A stretch of DNA of 52,467 nt from Deinococcus yavapaiensis KR-236 (lineage in GTDB: Bacteria; Deinococcota; Deinococci; Deinococcales; Deinococcaceae): contig NZ_QJSX01000023.1 of assembly GCF_003217515.1 (NCBI RefSeq), positions 1 through 52,467 on the forward strand, in the 5' to 3' direction. A program made the translations under genes and the position numbers. The notes below the pieces were generated by a model. The model was not told the DNA's origin. It worked only from the letters and a program-made list of their open reading frames with translations, and made no database searches. Below, piece after piece: positions 26,186 to 35,092 of this stretch (positions are counted from its first letter, which is position 1; the number at the start of each line of letters is the position of its first letter).

Positions 26186-26653
26186 ATGACCCGCACGATC
26201 CGCACGCTCGCCCTGTCCGCCCTCGCCGCCCTCACCCTCACCACCAGCCTCGCCTCGGCGTCCAGCGTCTTGTCGTACGTCACCACGTACGACGCGCAAG
26301 GCTACTACAGCAACGTCGCCACCTTGGACGCCAATCAATACGGCGTCACCACCAGCTTGTTCGTACCCGCCGGTCTGCTCGGCCTCGACGACGTCTCCGG
26401 TACGGACGAGAGCGGCCGCGTGCAACTCACGGCCATCACGACGTCGGTCAGTGGAGTGTCATTCGACCTGAACGCCGCCTCCATCGCGTCGACCGCTCTG
26501 CAAGACGGCATGCTGCGCGTGGACGTGATCGCGTACAGCGACGGGTGGCAAGGCAACGGCGTGTACCCGGTGGTGTTGACGTTGAAGAACACGTCCACGG
26601 GGCAGAGCGTGGACGTGCAAGCCAACGTCGTCGTCACCAACAACGGGCAGTAA
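26186..26653 (+). CDS. Small secreted protein of unknown function
   Basis: 155 residues from ATG 26186, preceded by AAGGAG with 8 nt spacing. A clear Sec signal peptide covers residues 1-25 (TLALSALAALTLTTSLASA-SS). The mature part is Ser/Thr/Val-rich with alternating hydrophobic strands (YYSNVATLDANQYGV, VQANVVVTNNGQ), suggesting a beta-sandwich; no Cys in the mature chain. A strong terminator hairpin follows. Monocistronic. No family recognised. Confidence 0.75.
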   Translation: MTRTIRTLALSALAALTLTTSLASASSVLSYVTTYDAQGYYSNVATLDANQYGVTTSLFVPAGLLGLDDVSGTDESGRVQLTAITTSVSGVSFDLNAASIASTALQDGMLRVDVIAYSDGWQGNGVYPVVLTLKNTSTGQSVDVQANVVVTNNGQ

Positions 26654-26678
26654 TCTCAGCCTGCTTCATGCCTCCTCC

Positions 26679-26717
26679 AGCGACGAGCGGGAACCACTGT
26701 GGCTCCCGCTCGTCGCT
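26679..26717 (+). terminator. Strong intrinsic-type terminator
   Basis: A 14-bp perfect stem, AGCGACGAGCGGGA (26679-26692) with TCCCGCTCGTCGCT (26704-26717), is followed 13 nt later by TTTTCTCTC. It lies 26 nt past the secreted-protein stop and before the convergent receiver gene. Confidence 0.85.
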
Positions 26718-26811
26718 GTGCCGAGCACAGTTTTCTCTCCCTTGCTCAGTCGTGCCGAGTACTTCCGGCACCCTCGACGTATGCCACGCGCCACTGTTGA
26801 TCGTCGTGGTG

Positions 26812-27252
26812 CTACCACTGCTCGGGCGGCTTCGGAAGTCGGATGATCGGGCCGAGCCAGAACATTTGAAAGCCGCGAACGACTTCGTGCCATTGCTCGT
26901 CCGTGTTCGGCCTCGGCGCGAAGGCGTTCGCGCCGAGGTTGTAAGCTCGCTCGGCTTGCGAAGGGCTGTCGTCACGCGAGAACGCGACGACGGGAATCGC
27001 CGTCGTGCCCAGATCGCTTTTCACGGTGTCGAGGAATGTCCAAGCGTCCACGCTTCGCGCGTCGAGGTCCAGCACGATGAGGTCGGGTCGCGCTTCTTGA
27101 AGGGCGCTCAAGACGCTTTCCATGTAGCACTCGACGCGCAACGTGAACGAACGCGCCGTGGCGCTCTCGACGGCTTGGAGGGCCGCGCGGAGACCGAGGG
27201 CTTTCAAGTCATCCTTCACGGCGAGAACGACGACAGGCTGCAACGACGACAT
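26812..27252 (-). CDS. Receiver-only response regulator with Lys-to-Arg change
   Basis: 146 residues from ATG 27252. It is a single receiver domain: hydrophobic strand then acidic pair (VVVLAVKDD), probable phospho-acceptor Asp in LIVLDLDARSVDAW (about residue 56), and Ser in VVAFSRDD. The position normally occupied by the invariant Lys-Pro reads FAPRPNT, that is Arg-Pro. There is no output domain; the tail (GFQMFWLGPIIRLPKP) is aromatic. It could be a diverged or phosphorylation-independent receiver. No kinase is adjacent. It lies 192 bp from a second receiver-only gene, same strand. Confidence 0.75.
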   Translation of the reverse strand: MSSLQPVVVLAVKDDLKALGLRAALQAVESATARSFTLRVECYMESVLSALQEARPDLIVLDLDARSVDAWTFLDTVKSDLGTTAIPVVAFSRDDSPSQAERAYNLGANAFAPRPNTDEQWHEVVRGFQMFWLGPIIRLPKPPEQW

Positions 27253-27444
27253 GACGACGCAGTGTACAAAGCGGCATCTTGGCGTTGTCAAGATGCTCGC
27301 GCGAAGAGGAGGAAGCGAACGGGGTGCGAGTCGACACTCGCGTCTGCCTCGCGCACCGCGAGCAGCGAAGAAGCCGTCGCGGGCGAGCACGAGCGGCCTC
27401 CTCCATCACGGGAAGCGAGCCTGGCTGGAGCGCCCCGTCTTCGT

Positions 27445-27900
27445 TCAGTCTTGGCGTGGCGCTTGCAGCAACGCGCGCGACGAACCGATCAGGCGAGCGG
27501 ACGAAAACCAGAAGTCGGCGATGACGCGCAGCATCTGCAGCAACTCGTCGAACGTCGGAGGTTTGAGGAGAAACGCGGCGGCGTACTCGTGATACGCCGA
27601 CCAGACGAGGTCGTCGCGCGGATGACCGGACAGCACCACGATGGGAATACGCTTGGCGATCTCGTCGCGTTTCAACGTCTGGAGGATGTCCAGCCCGGAT
27701 TCCGAGGGAAACACGAGATCGAGCAGGATCAAGTCGGGCAGCTCTCGTCGCGCGGTTTCAAGGCCGTCGGAGCCGTTGATGGCCGTGGCGACGATGGCGT
27801 CGGGCCGGACTTCACGGAAGCCTTCGACGACGAGCTTCGCGTCGCGGTTGTTGTCGTCGATGACGAGGAGGCGTGGATGAAAGGGTGGTTGCTTCGCCAC
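27445..27900 (-). CDS. Receiver-only response regulator (Rcp1-like)
   Basis: 151 residues from GTG 27900. The receiver is complete: LLVIDDNNRDA, Asp in LILLDLVFPSESGLDIL (about residue 60), Ser in IVVLSGHPRD, and Lys in FLLKPPTF. The longer loop after the Asp and the lack of an output domain match the Rcp1/CheY-like group that pairs with bacteriophytochrome or hybrid kinases in trans. A -10-like TACAGT (minus strand, 27907-27912) ends 6 nt before the GTG, so the mRNA is probably leaderless. No cognate kinase in the window is obvious. Confidence 0.85.
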   Translation of the reverse strand: MAKQPPFHPRLLVIDDNNRDAKLVVEGFREVRPDAIVATAINGSDGLETARRELPDLILLDLVFPSESGLDILQTLKRDEIAKRIPIVVLSGHPRDDLVWSAYHEYAAAFLLKPPTFDELLQMLRVIADFWFSSARLIGSSRALLQAPRQD

Positions 27901-27906
27901 GATTCA

Positions 27907-27912
27907 ACTGTA
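27907..27912 (-). promoter_or_regulatory. -10 element of a leaderless receiver gene
   Basis: TACAGT read on the minus strand, with 6 nt to the GTG at 27900. No convincing -35. Confidence 0.45.
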
Positions 27913-28101
27913 CGAAGTCGTGCAACGCCGTCCTGTCGGAAAGACTGCACATAGGACAGACAAGAGACGAGGCTTCGAGCCGTTTGGGCGCGCGGAGCTT
28001 TCAGCGGCTTGCCGAGCCTTCCCCCTGCCTGACCCTGGCGTGCTACGGAAAGGCCTTCTGGAGTGACGCCGGGCCACGAAGCTCTCCCTGCGCGCCCGAG
28101 T

Positions 28102-29580
28102 TCAGTGCCCCGTGGACGTCACGGTCGGCTCCTCGTCGCTCGAAGCGTCGTTTCGTGGAGACGTCCGGCGTGTGAACGGCGCGAGGAGCACCATCAGCAC
28201 CGCCAGTCCCGCCGCCAGGCCGAACGCGGCGCGGACGCCTTCCGCTTGCGCGACGGGCAGCGCCGTTCCGTCTGCCACGGCGCGCGTGACGCGTCCGGTC
28301 ATGACGGTCACGAGCAGCGCCGTGCCCGCCGCACCCGCCACCTGCTGCAAAGTGCTCAGGAGCGCGCTGCCGTGCGAGTACAACCGCGCCGGAAGCGGAC
28401 TCAGCCCGCTGGTGAAGAGCGGCGTGAACAGCAGCGCGAGGCCGACGCTCAACGTGAGGTGCAGCGTGAGCAGGACCGGCACGCTCGTGTCGACGGTGAG
28501 TTGGGCAAAGCGCCACAACGCCAACGTCAGCAAGACCGCGCCGGGCGTCGTCAGCCAAGCCGGTCCGAACCGGTCGTACAAGCGACCCACGATGGGTGCG
28601 AGCACGCCCATCAGCACGCCGCCCGGCAGCAGAAGCAGGCCGGTCTGGAGGGTGCTGAGCCCCACGACCGCCTGAAGGTACAAGGGCAGCAGGATCGCGC
28701 CGCCGAACAGCGCCGTCATCGCCAGCATCAACAGCACGAGGCCGAGGGTGAACATCGGGTACCGCAAGGTGCGCAGGTCGAGCAGCGGCGCGTCTCGACG
28801 CTGCAACATCAGCTGCCTCGCCACGAACAGCGCGAGGCTCACGGCGCTCAACGCGAGCGGCCAAAGGACCTGCGCGTCGGTGAAGCTCGCGCGAGCTTCT
28901 CCAAGGCGACTCAGCGCGTACACGCCGCCGCCGAATCCCACGGCGGCCAGGGGAACGGAGGGCAAGTCGAGCGTTAGCCGACGTGGGTGCCCGACGTTGA
29001 CGAGGGTGCGTGCTCCGTACGTCAGCACGGCGAGGGCGATGGGCAGCACGAGCAGGAACATGAAGCGCCAAGACAGCGTCTGGAGGATCAATCCGGAGAG
29101 GGTCGGGCCGAGGGCGGGCGCGACGGAGATGACGATGCTGATGTTCCCCATGACGACGCCACGTCGAGCGGGCGGCACGAGGGTCAGGACGGTCGTCATC
29201 AAGAGGGGCAGCGTGATCGCCGTGCCGACCGCTTGGACGATCCGCGCGAGCAGCAGCAACTCGAAGGAGGGGGCGAGCGCGGCGAGAAGCGTACCGAGGC
29301 TGAAAAAGCCCATCGCGGCGAAGAAGACCGTGCGAGACGTGAAGCGCTGAAGGAGGTAGCCGGTGATGGGAATGACGACGGCCATGGTGAGCAGGAAGGC
29401 CGTGGCGAGCCACTGCACCACGCTGGCGGTGACGCCGAACTCGCTCATCAGCGTGGGCAGGGCGACGTTCATGATCGTCTCGTTGAGGATCACGACGAAC
29501 GCGCCGATGAGCAGCACGAGGATGACGGCCTGAGGGCGCGCTGTGGTATTCGAAGGGGCGCTGGTGACGTCGCTGTTCAT
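28102..29580 (-). CDS. DHA2-family (EmrB/QacA-type) drug-efflux MFS permease
   Basis: 492 residues from ATG 29580, with GAGGT 6 nt upstream. About 14 membrane helices. The family signature LNETIMNVALPTL lies in TM1, motif A-like RFTSRTVFF in loop 2-3, and motif C-like ISVAPALGPTLSGLIL in TM5. It would export drugs using the proton gradient. It is the last gene of an overlapping set: its ATG overlaps the stop of the 90-residue ORF upstream (ATGA, 29577-29580). The polar C-terminus (SSDEEPTVTSTGH) is cytoplasmic. Confidence 0.9.
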   Translation of the reverse strand: MNSDVTSAPSNTTARPQAVILVLLIGAFVVILNETIMNVALPTLMSEFGVTASVVQWLATAFLLTMAVVIPITGYLLQRFTSRTVFFAAMGFFSLGTLLAALAPSFELLLLARIVQAVGTAITLPLLMTTVLTLVPPARRGVVMGNISIVISVAPALGPTLSGLILQTLSWRFMFLLVLPIALAVLTYGARTLVNVGHPRRLTLDLPSVPLAAVGFGGGVYALSRLGEARASFTDAQVLWPLALSAVSLALFVARQLMLQRRDAPLLDLRTLRYPMFTLGLVLLMLAMTALFGGAILLPLYLQAVVGLSTLQTGLLLLPGGVLMGVLAPIVGRLYDRFGPAWLTTPGAVLLTLALWRFAQLTVDTSVPVLLTLHLTLSVGLALLFTPLFTSGLSPLPARLYSHGSALLSTLQQVAGAAGTALLVTVMTGRVTRAVADGTALPVAQAEGVRAAFGLAAGLAVLMVLLAPFTRRTSPRNDASSDEEPTVTSTGH

Positions 29581-29849
29581 GCGGTGACCTCGTCGCGGGT
29601 GAATAGAGGGCGGTAAGGGCGTGTGCAGCACGGCGCGAACGACGTTTTGCTCCCCGAGGCAAGCTCGACGGCAGGCTCCTGGAAGGTACGGGCCCGGCGT
29701 TCATGTTCGAGGTGCGAGGGGCCGACACGGTCGAGCCCGCCGAGCGTTCCGAGGAGCACCGTGAGGTCGAGTTCGGTCGGGGAGGGTTGCACTTCCCGCC
29801 GGAGGCGCGTGGTGACGTGGGCGATGGCTTGAAGGACGATCAATCGCAC
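29577..29849 (-). CDS. Small ORF coupled to the efflux gene, MarR-like at best
   Basis: 90 residues from GTG 29849. The first half (AIAHVTTRLRREVQPSPTEL then LDLTVLLGTLGGLDRVGPSHL) resembles the first helices of a MarR-type regulator. The second half does not continue the fold and another frame is no better, so it may be truncated or degenerate. It overlaps the gene before it by 10 bp and the DHA2 permease after it by 4 bp, which argues it is translated. Family call weak. Confidence 0.4.
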   Translation of the reverse strand: MRLIVLQAIAHVTTRLRREVQPSPTELDLTVLLGTLGGLDRVGPSHLEHERRARTFQEPAVELASGSKTSFAPCCTRPYRPLFTRDEVTA

Positions 29850-30223
29850 AGCCGTCGGCCCACGTCGAGCAGCGGTGACACGTCGGCGTTCCGCAATTGG
29901 ATCTCACGCACGTCGCGCCACCCTCGATGTTCCGCGACGCGCTTCGCCGCGTCGTCGAGCGCGAATGGCTCATCGGAAATCCCGCCGTCGGGGGCAGCAC
30001 GAACCGTGAGGTAACGGCCGTCCACGCACTCCAGCATGGCGCGGTCCACTCGAAACGGCCAACCGTCGCCATAGGTGAGCGCGCTCAGGGATTGGAACCT
30101 TTGATCGAACCGGTCTCGCCCCTCCCACGGGCGTTCGGAGAGCCACGCGACGAGCACCACGAGGCCGAGCACCACGAGCACGATGCGGTACAACGCTAAC
30201 AACGGTGAAGGCGACGCGTTCAT
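29840..30223 (-). CDS. Membrane-anchored DUF2511 (YebY-like) protein
   Basis: 127 residues from ATG 30223, with GAGGT 4 nt upstream. One N-terminal membrane helix (LYRIVLVVLGLVVLVAWL) is followed by an extracytoplasmic domain starting GDGWPFRVDRAMLECVDG, the W-P-F ... C pattern of DUF2511, and ending DVSPLLDVGRRLCD with a second Cys that could pair with the first. Role unknown. It is first in an overlapping three-gene operon with the 90-residue ORF and the DHA2 efflux pump. Confidence 0.7.
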   Translation of the reverse strand: MNASPSPLLALYRIVLVVLGLVVLVAWLSERPWEGRDRFDQRFQSLSALTYGDGWPFRVDRAMLECVDGRYLTVRAAPDGGISDEPFALDDAAKRVAEHRGWRDVREIQLRNADVSPLLDVGRRLCD

Positions 30224-30471
30224 AAGCACCTCGACGTCGGTCCCGCTCCTCGCGTTCGATGCGTTCGCGACGGGGTGGCGAAGCCGCTAGCGCAGTGTAC
30301 GCAAGGCGACGGCGGCACGGAAAGGGCGCAAGCACGGACGAAGGTCGCTCGGCGCCCGAAGGTCGTTCGGGCGAACCTTCGGGAAAGTGGCGGGGTCGCG
30401 CTGAAAGGACGTCGCGCCCGATTGCCGCATGACTCGCCCACGGGACGTTCGCCGCTTCCTCTTCGAACTGC

Positions 30472-31452
30472 TCAGCTTCCTTCGAGCGACCAGTCCACGA
30501 CGACCGACACGGGCCGAGGAGGACGGCGCAGCCTCTCGAAGGTGCTCGGAACGTCCGACGGGGCGACCGTGGTCTCGAACAGCCGCTCGAGGCCTTCTCG
30601 GGAATGCGTCCACAGCCACGCCGCGTACCCTTGATAGTCTTCGCCGTCGCTCGACGCGACGACGGAAAGTTCTCGCTCGTGAAAAGCGCGCGGGAGGGTC
30701 AACGCGCCCCAGTTGCCGTCGCTCAGCACGCACGCACGTCCTCTCGGCCGAAGGTGCGACAAGAGCTCGGCGAAGCCCTCGGGGCTCGCGCTGCACTCGA
30801 AGCCGACGTCGAAGTCTTCACGAGCGAGATGACCGGGTGACGTGGCTACCGCGCCGAACGTCTCGGCGAGGGCGCGACGTTCGGCGTTCGGCTCGACGAC
30901 CGTGACGTTCGAGACGCCACGCCGCGTGAGGTTGAAGACCGTCAAGAGGCCCAGCAATCCCGCCCCGGCGATCAGTACGCTTTCGTGCCGCGACGCCGCG
31001 AGCTTGCGCACGCCCTTGAAAGTCTCCTCGCCGAGAATCGCCGCGAGGGCCGCGCGGTCGGACACGTGCGGCGGCACGACGAGGCAGCGGGCTTCGGGCA
31101 CGACTCCCGCGCTCGCGTGCCCGAGGGTCGTCACCACCCGCGTCCCGATCGGCAAGGTCACACCCTCGCCGACGGCTTCGACGACGCCGAGCGTTTGGTA
31201 GCCGAGCGTCGTCGGAAACGAAGTCGGGACGCGACCCTCGACGACGCCGAGCTCCGACGACACGCTGACGGCGCTCAAGCGGGTGCGAAGAACCACCTGG
31301 AGGGCGCCCGGCTCGGGAAGCGCGAACTGTTCCAAAGCAAGCTCGCGCACGCCGTTGAGGACGAGGCGCGTCGCGCGGATCGAGCGCACTTCACGCAAGT
31401 CCAACGTCCGCCCGCGCTTCAACTCCGACCGAGATCGACCAGACGACACCAT
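30472..31452 (-). CDS. MDR-superfamily dehydrogenase/oxidoreductase
   Basis: About 326 residues from ATG 31452; the start is uncertain because no ribosome site stands out. The catalytic fold appears as TTLGYQTLGVVEAVGEGVTLPIG (residues about 78-100). The nucleotide-binding Rossmann segment is VLIAGAGLLGLLTVFN then VTVVEPNAERRALAETFGA. Zinc-ligand motifs (G-H-E, four-Cys lobe) are not visible, so it resembles zinc-independent members such as quinone oxidoreductase-like or sugar-modifying enzymes. NAD(P)H-dependent; substrate unknown. Divergent from the oligoendopeptidase gene. Confidence 0.78.
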   Translation of the reverse strand: MVSSGRSRSELKRGRTLDLREVRSIRATRLVLNGVRELALEQFALPEPGALQVVLRTRLSAVSVSSELGVVEGRVPTSFPTTLGYQTLGVVEAVGEGVTLPIGTRVVTTLGHASAGVVPEARCLVVPPHVSDRAALAAILGEETFKGVRKLAASRHESVLIAGAGLLGLLTVFNLTRRGVSNVTVVEPNAERRALAETFGAVATSPGHLAREDFDVGFECSASPEGFAELLSHLRPRGRACVLSDGNWGALTLPRAFHERELSVVASSDGEDYQGYAAWLWTHSREGLERLFETTVAPSDVPSTFERLRRPPRPVSVVVDWSLEGS

Positions 31453-31583
31453 CGATGCTTGGCATGTTTCATGGTATCGCTGGCAAGCTCGGGAAAGCAG
31501 GAGGAGGCAGGCGCGCCCTCGATCGACCTGTGAGAAGACGGCGCTCCATGTCGCGGTGGTACCCTGAACGCGGGTATCTACAA

Positions 31584-33263
31584 ATGACAAGCACTTCACA
31601 GCCTACGTTCAACTGGACCGATTTCGAACCTTCCTACCAGGCGTTGCAGCAACAGGACCTCACGCCCGGCGAGGTGCCGAGCTTCCTGCGTGCGTGGAGC
31701 AACTTGGAAAAACGCGTCTCGGAAGCGTACTCCACCCTTCAGCGTGCCCGCGACCGCGACACGGCGAACGAAGCGGCGGAAAACGCGTACCTGCAGTTCG
31801 TGCGGGAAGTCCGCCCGAAGGTGCAGCAAGCCGCGCAGACGCTCAACCGCAAGCTGCTCTCGGTCGAGAACTACGAACCGGACGAGCAGGACGAGCTGAT
31901 GTTCCGAAAAATTCGCACGGACGCCGAGCTGTACCGCGAGGAGAACGTGCAATTGGACGTCCGCGTGACGAATCTCGTCAACGAGTACTTCAAGCTCACC
32001 GGGGGGCTCACCATCACCCTCGGCGACGAGGAGCTCACCTTCCCGCAAGCCCAGGCGAACTTGCTCAACCCCGACCGCGAGCTGCGCGAACGCACTTGGC
32101 GCTTGATGCAGGAGGCGAACGCGCGCGTCGCGCCCGAACTCGACCGGATCTTCCTCGACTTGTTGCGCCTGCGGCGCGAGGCGGCGCGCAACGCGGGCTT
32201 CGGCAACTACCGTGATTACCGCTGGCAGCAACTCAAACGCTTCCACTACACGCCCGAGGACAGCGCCGCCTTGCACCGCGCGATCGCCACGCACGTCGTG
32301 CCGCTGGTGTCACGCCGCCGCGAAGCGCAACGCGTCCAGATGCAGCTTCCGTCGCTGCGTCCGTGGGATTTGCGGGCCGACCCGCTCGGCCGTCCGGCCG
32401 TCGTGGCGTTCAAGGACGTTCGGGAACTGGAGGACGCCGCGTCGCGGATCTTCCATAAGCTCGCCCCGAAGCTCGGCGAGCAGTTCGACGCGATGCGCGA
32501 CGGCGGCTACCTCGATCTCGCCGCGCGCAAGAACAAGGCGCCCGGCGCGTACTGCTCGTCGCTTCCGGCGAGAGGCATGCCGTTCTTGCATGGGAATTTC
32601 GTGGGAACCGCCCGCGACGCGACGGTGCTGTTCCACGAGGCGGGACATGCCTTTCACGTGTTCGCGACGGCGAACGCCGACATCCTGATGTTCGCTCGGC
32701 ATTCCGGAGCGGAGTTCGCCGAGGTCGCTTCCCAGTCGATGGAGTTGCTCACCTTGCCGTACTTGGCGCGTGAACAGGGCGGCCTGTACGACGAGGCCGA
32801 CTTGCCGCGCGTGCGTGAAGAGCAGCTCGACAGCATCGTCACCTTCTTGCCGTTCGCGGCGGTCCTCGACAGCTTCCAGCACTGGGTGTACACCGAGACG
32901 GGCGAGGACGTCACCATCGCCGAGTTGGACGCGAAGTGGCTGAGCCTCATGCGTCAGTACTTTCCGCACGTGGATTACACGGGACTCGAGTCGTTCGTTC
33001 AGAAGGGCTGGCAGTACCTGCACCTGTACGGGTACCCGTTGTACTACCTCGATTACGCGATCGCGTGGCTCGGCGCGATTCAAGTGTGGCGCGGCGCGCT
33101 CGCCGATCAGGAAACGGCGCTCGCGCGGTACCTCGACGCCCTCGCCCTCGGCGGTACCCGCTCGCTGCCGCAGTTGTTCGAGGCGGCGGGCGCCAAGCTG
33201 GCGTTCGACGAAGCGCACGTGGGTCAGTTGATGGCGTTCATCGAGCAGCAGTATTCGATGTGA
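31584..33263 (+). CDS. M3-family oligoendopeptidase (PepF-like)
   Basis: 559 residues from ATG 31584, close to the usual 560-600. The zinc site HEAGH is at residue 351 within TVLFHEAGHAFH, and the third ligand Glu is expected in the following EVASQSMELL stretch. The C-terminal YLHLYGYPLYYLDYAIAWLGAIQ segment is typical of M3 peptidases, with Tyr residues stabilising the transition state. It is a cytoplasmic metallopeptidase that degrades short peptides. The upstream context is divergent to the MDR gene. It ends in a strong hairpin 4 nt after the stop. Confidence 0.9.
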   Translation: MTSTSQPTFNWTDFEPSYQALQQQDLTPGEVPSFLRAWSNLEKRVSEAYSTLQRARDRDTANEAAENAYLQFVREVRPKVQQAAQTLNRKLLSVENYEPDEQDELMFRKIRTDAELYREENVQLDVRVTNLVNEYFKLTGGLTITLGDEELTFPQAQANLLNPDRELRERTWRLMQEANARVAPELDRIFLDLLRLRREAARNAGFGNYRDYRWQQLKRFHYTPEDSAALHRAIATHVVPLVSRRREAQRVQMQLPSLRPWDLRADPLGRPAVVAFKDVRELEDAASRIFHKLAPKLGEQFDAMRDGGYLDLAARKNKAPGAYCSSLPARGMPFLHGNFVGTARDATVLFHEAGHAFHVFATANADILMFARHSGAEFAEVASQSMELLTLPYLAREQGGLYDEADLPRVREEQLDSIVTFLPFAAVLDSFQHWVYTETGEDVTIAELDAKWLSLMRQYFPHVDYTGLESFVQKGWQYLHLYGYPLYYLDYAIAWLGAIQVWRGALADQETALARYLDALALGGTRSLPQLFEAAGAKLAFDEAHVGQLMAFIEQQYSM

Positions 33264-33267
33264 ACGT

Positions 33268-33321
33268 CCGCACGCTCCCCTCCTGCCCGACTGCGAATGG
33301 GGGTAGGAGAGGAGCGTGCGG
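33268..33321 (+). terminator. Long terminator hairpin after the oligoendopeptidase
   Basis: A 17-nt arm (33268-33284, starting CCGCACGCTCCC) pairs with 33305-33321 (ending GAGCGTGCGG) with one mismatch and a 20-nt loop. It begins 4 nt past the stop. Confidence 0.8.
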
Positions 33322-33569
33322 TGGTGTGGGCCGCCTTGCCTTGCGCGCGCCTCGCAGCGCAACAGGACTTGTCGGCTTTGTTCGGTGCCTTGACTCGAAG
33401 CCTCGTCTCGAAGATCGGCTCGAGCGTTCCTGAACGTTTCGAGCGAGCGGGCGGGGCGCGTAAGCCAAACGCCATGGCGCTTTTGACTCATGCCTCGCCG
33501 AAGCTCTTCCTCGCGTCCTCGGCTCGTCGCAAGGTGTCAGATTCGGCGCTTTCCACGAGGTTCCTTCGT
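33322..33569. other. Intergenic, no gene seen
   Basis: About 250 bases between the terminator and the promoter of the next small gene. Only shadow frames without start signals are present. Confidence 0.5.
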
Positions 33570-33581
33570 TATCGTATGAAC

Positions 33582-33905
33582 GTGGACTCCTTCAAAATCG
33601 GAGAGAACGTTGTCGTCGAACGTCGCGGCCGTCCGTGGAGGCGCGCGACGATCGCTTCGTTCGAGAATGACGTGATCACCACGACGAACGGCCATTCGTA
33701 CGACGCGCGGTCGAACATTCGCCTGCAAGTTCCCCACGGTGTTCCCACGGACCGCTTGGTGAAGGCCACGCCTGAACGTCTCGCCTTCTTGGAAGTGCGT
33801 GACTTCTTGCAAAGCGCCTCCAGCATCGACCTTTCGAAGCTGTCATTGCAAGACGCGGTCGACGTGGTGACGCTCGTCAGAAGCTTGAGAGCCAAGTTGT
33901 GCTGA
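33582..33905 (+). CDS. Hypothetical protein with an N-terminal beta-barrel-like segment
   Basis: About 107 residues. I prefer GTG 33582 because a -10-like TATCGT (33570-33575) ends 6 nt before it, the leaderless spacing seen at other genes here; ATG 33576 is the alternative and abuts that box. The N-terminal part (GENVVVERRGRPWRRATIASFENDVI) looks like a small SH3/Tudor-like beta-barrel, followed by LVKATPERLAFLEVRDFLQ and a helical tail (LQDAVDVVTLVRSLRAKL). No family recognised. Confidence 0.6.
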   Translation: MDSFKIGENVVVERRGRPWRRATIASFENDVITTTNGHSYDARSNIRLQVPHGVPTDRLVKATPERLAFLEVRDFLQSASSIDLSKLSLQDAVDVVTLVRSLRAKLC

Positions 33906-34025
33906 CTCGCGCTCCAAGACCTTGCGGGCGCGTCACCCTCGTTCGACGCTCGGAGGGTGGCGAAGCGGCACGTGCGTGTCAGGCGGCGACGAGGCCGAAG
34001 AAAGCTCGGCGAGAAGAATGGTTGG

Positions 34026-34054
34026 TTGCAGCGACCCTCGGAACTCGGTAAGGT
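34026..34054 (+). promoter_or_regulatory. Promoter of the APH(6)-like gene, leaderless
   Basis: -35 TTGCAG (34026-34031), 17-bp spacer, -10 TAAGGT (34049-34054), then 7 nt to the ATG at 34062. One of the best matched -35/-10 pairs in the window. Confidence 0.6.
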
Positions 34055-34061
34055 CGCCGTG

Positions 34062-34979
34062 ATGTCTCTCGTTCCTTCCGCGTTCGCCGCCGATGTGACG
34101 CGTCGGTTCGGTGAAGTCGGCTCTGGATGGCTCGCGTCCCTACCCGCGCGCATTCTCGAGGTGTGCACGCGTTGGGAGCTCGACTTGCAAGGCCTCATCG
34201 GATTCGGAACATGGAGCGTCGTGTACGCCGTGCAGCAGCATGAACGTGCCGCCGCGCTGAAAGTCTCGTGGCCGCACGGCGACACGTTCGAGCGCGAAGT
34301 GCGCGTCTTGCAGTTATGGAGCGGGAACGGGGCGGTGCGTGTGCTGCGCGCCGACACCGAACGGCACGCCCTCCTTCTCGAGCGGTTGGACGCGACGACC
34401 CGCCTGAGGCACGTCGACATCGAGGAGGCTCTGCGGGTAGCGGGCGGCTTGCTGCGTCGTCACGCCCTTCCGGCTCCGTTCGACGTGCCCACCCTCGCGT
34501 CCCTCGCGCTTGATCTCATCGACGGCATCGAAGCGCAGTGGGAGAAGTTGCGTCGCCCCATGCCTCGTGCGGTCGTCGAGCGCGCTCGGTCGCTTGCTCG
34601 CCACTTGCTGCCCGACGTCGACGAGAAGCTCGTGAATTGGGACGTGCACTATGACAACGTGCTTCGTGGAACGCGTGAACCTTGGCAGGTGATCGATCCG
34701 CAAGTGGTGGCCGGAGACGTGGAGTACGGCGTGGCGCAACTGCTCTGGTGGCGGCTGGAGGACATCGAGGCGCGCGGAGGAGTCCGATGGGCGTTGGACG
34801 TGCTGACCGAAGCGGCCGCGTTGGACGTTCGGCGCCTGGAGGGATGGGTGTACGTGCGCACGGTGGCGTATTGGCTGTCGGGCTTGGAGGGAGGCTTGAC
34901 CGTCGATCCCGAGCGGTGTCGACAGGTGATCGCCGCGCTGGACCGCCCCGGTGCAGCGCTCACACGATTGGGTCGGTGA
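34062..34979 (+). CDS. APH(6)/hydroxyurea-type phosphotransferase
   Basis: 305 residues. The kinase-like fold begins with GFGTWSVVYAVQQHERAAALKVSWP, the P-loop and Lys, with the K-x-S-W-P signature of the aminoglycoside-6/hydroxyurea phosphotransferase family. The catalytic loop reads LVNWDVHYDNVL (Brenner-type motif with Asp) and the metal-binding segment VIDPQVVAGDVEYGVA. It would phosphorylate an aminoglycoside-like or other small substrate with ATP; resistance is not proven. The promoter at 34026-34054 suggests it is transcribed alone. Length is typical. Confidence 0.8.
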   Translation: MSLVPSAFAADVTRRFGEVGSGWLASLPARILEVCTRWELDLQGLIGFGTWSVVYAVQQHERAAALKVSWPHGDTFEREVRVLQLWSGNGAVRVLRADTERHALLLERLDATTRLRHVDIEEALRVAGGLLRRHALPAPFDVPTLASLALDLIDGIEAQWEKLRRPMPRAVVERARSLARHLLPDVDEKLVNWDVHYDNVLRGTREPWQVIDPQVVAGDVEYGVAQLLWWRLEDIEARGGVRWALDVLTEAAALDVRRLEGWVYVRTVAYWLSGLEGGLTVDPERCRQVIAALDRPGAALTRLGR

Positions 34980-35092
34980 ACAAAAAGGCGAGGGGCGCTC
35001 GGGAACACGGTCCTTCGACCACGAGCCTCCTTCTTGCATTCGAAGCCTCGGACCTCGAGAGCCGCGAAATCGAGAAGAGTTAAGCTTCTGCG

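Noticed and set aside
28043..29728. Arg-rich minus frame across the DHA2 gene
   Set aside because: Overlapping shadow frame with no domains.
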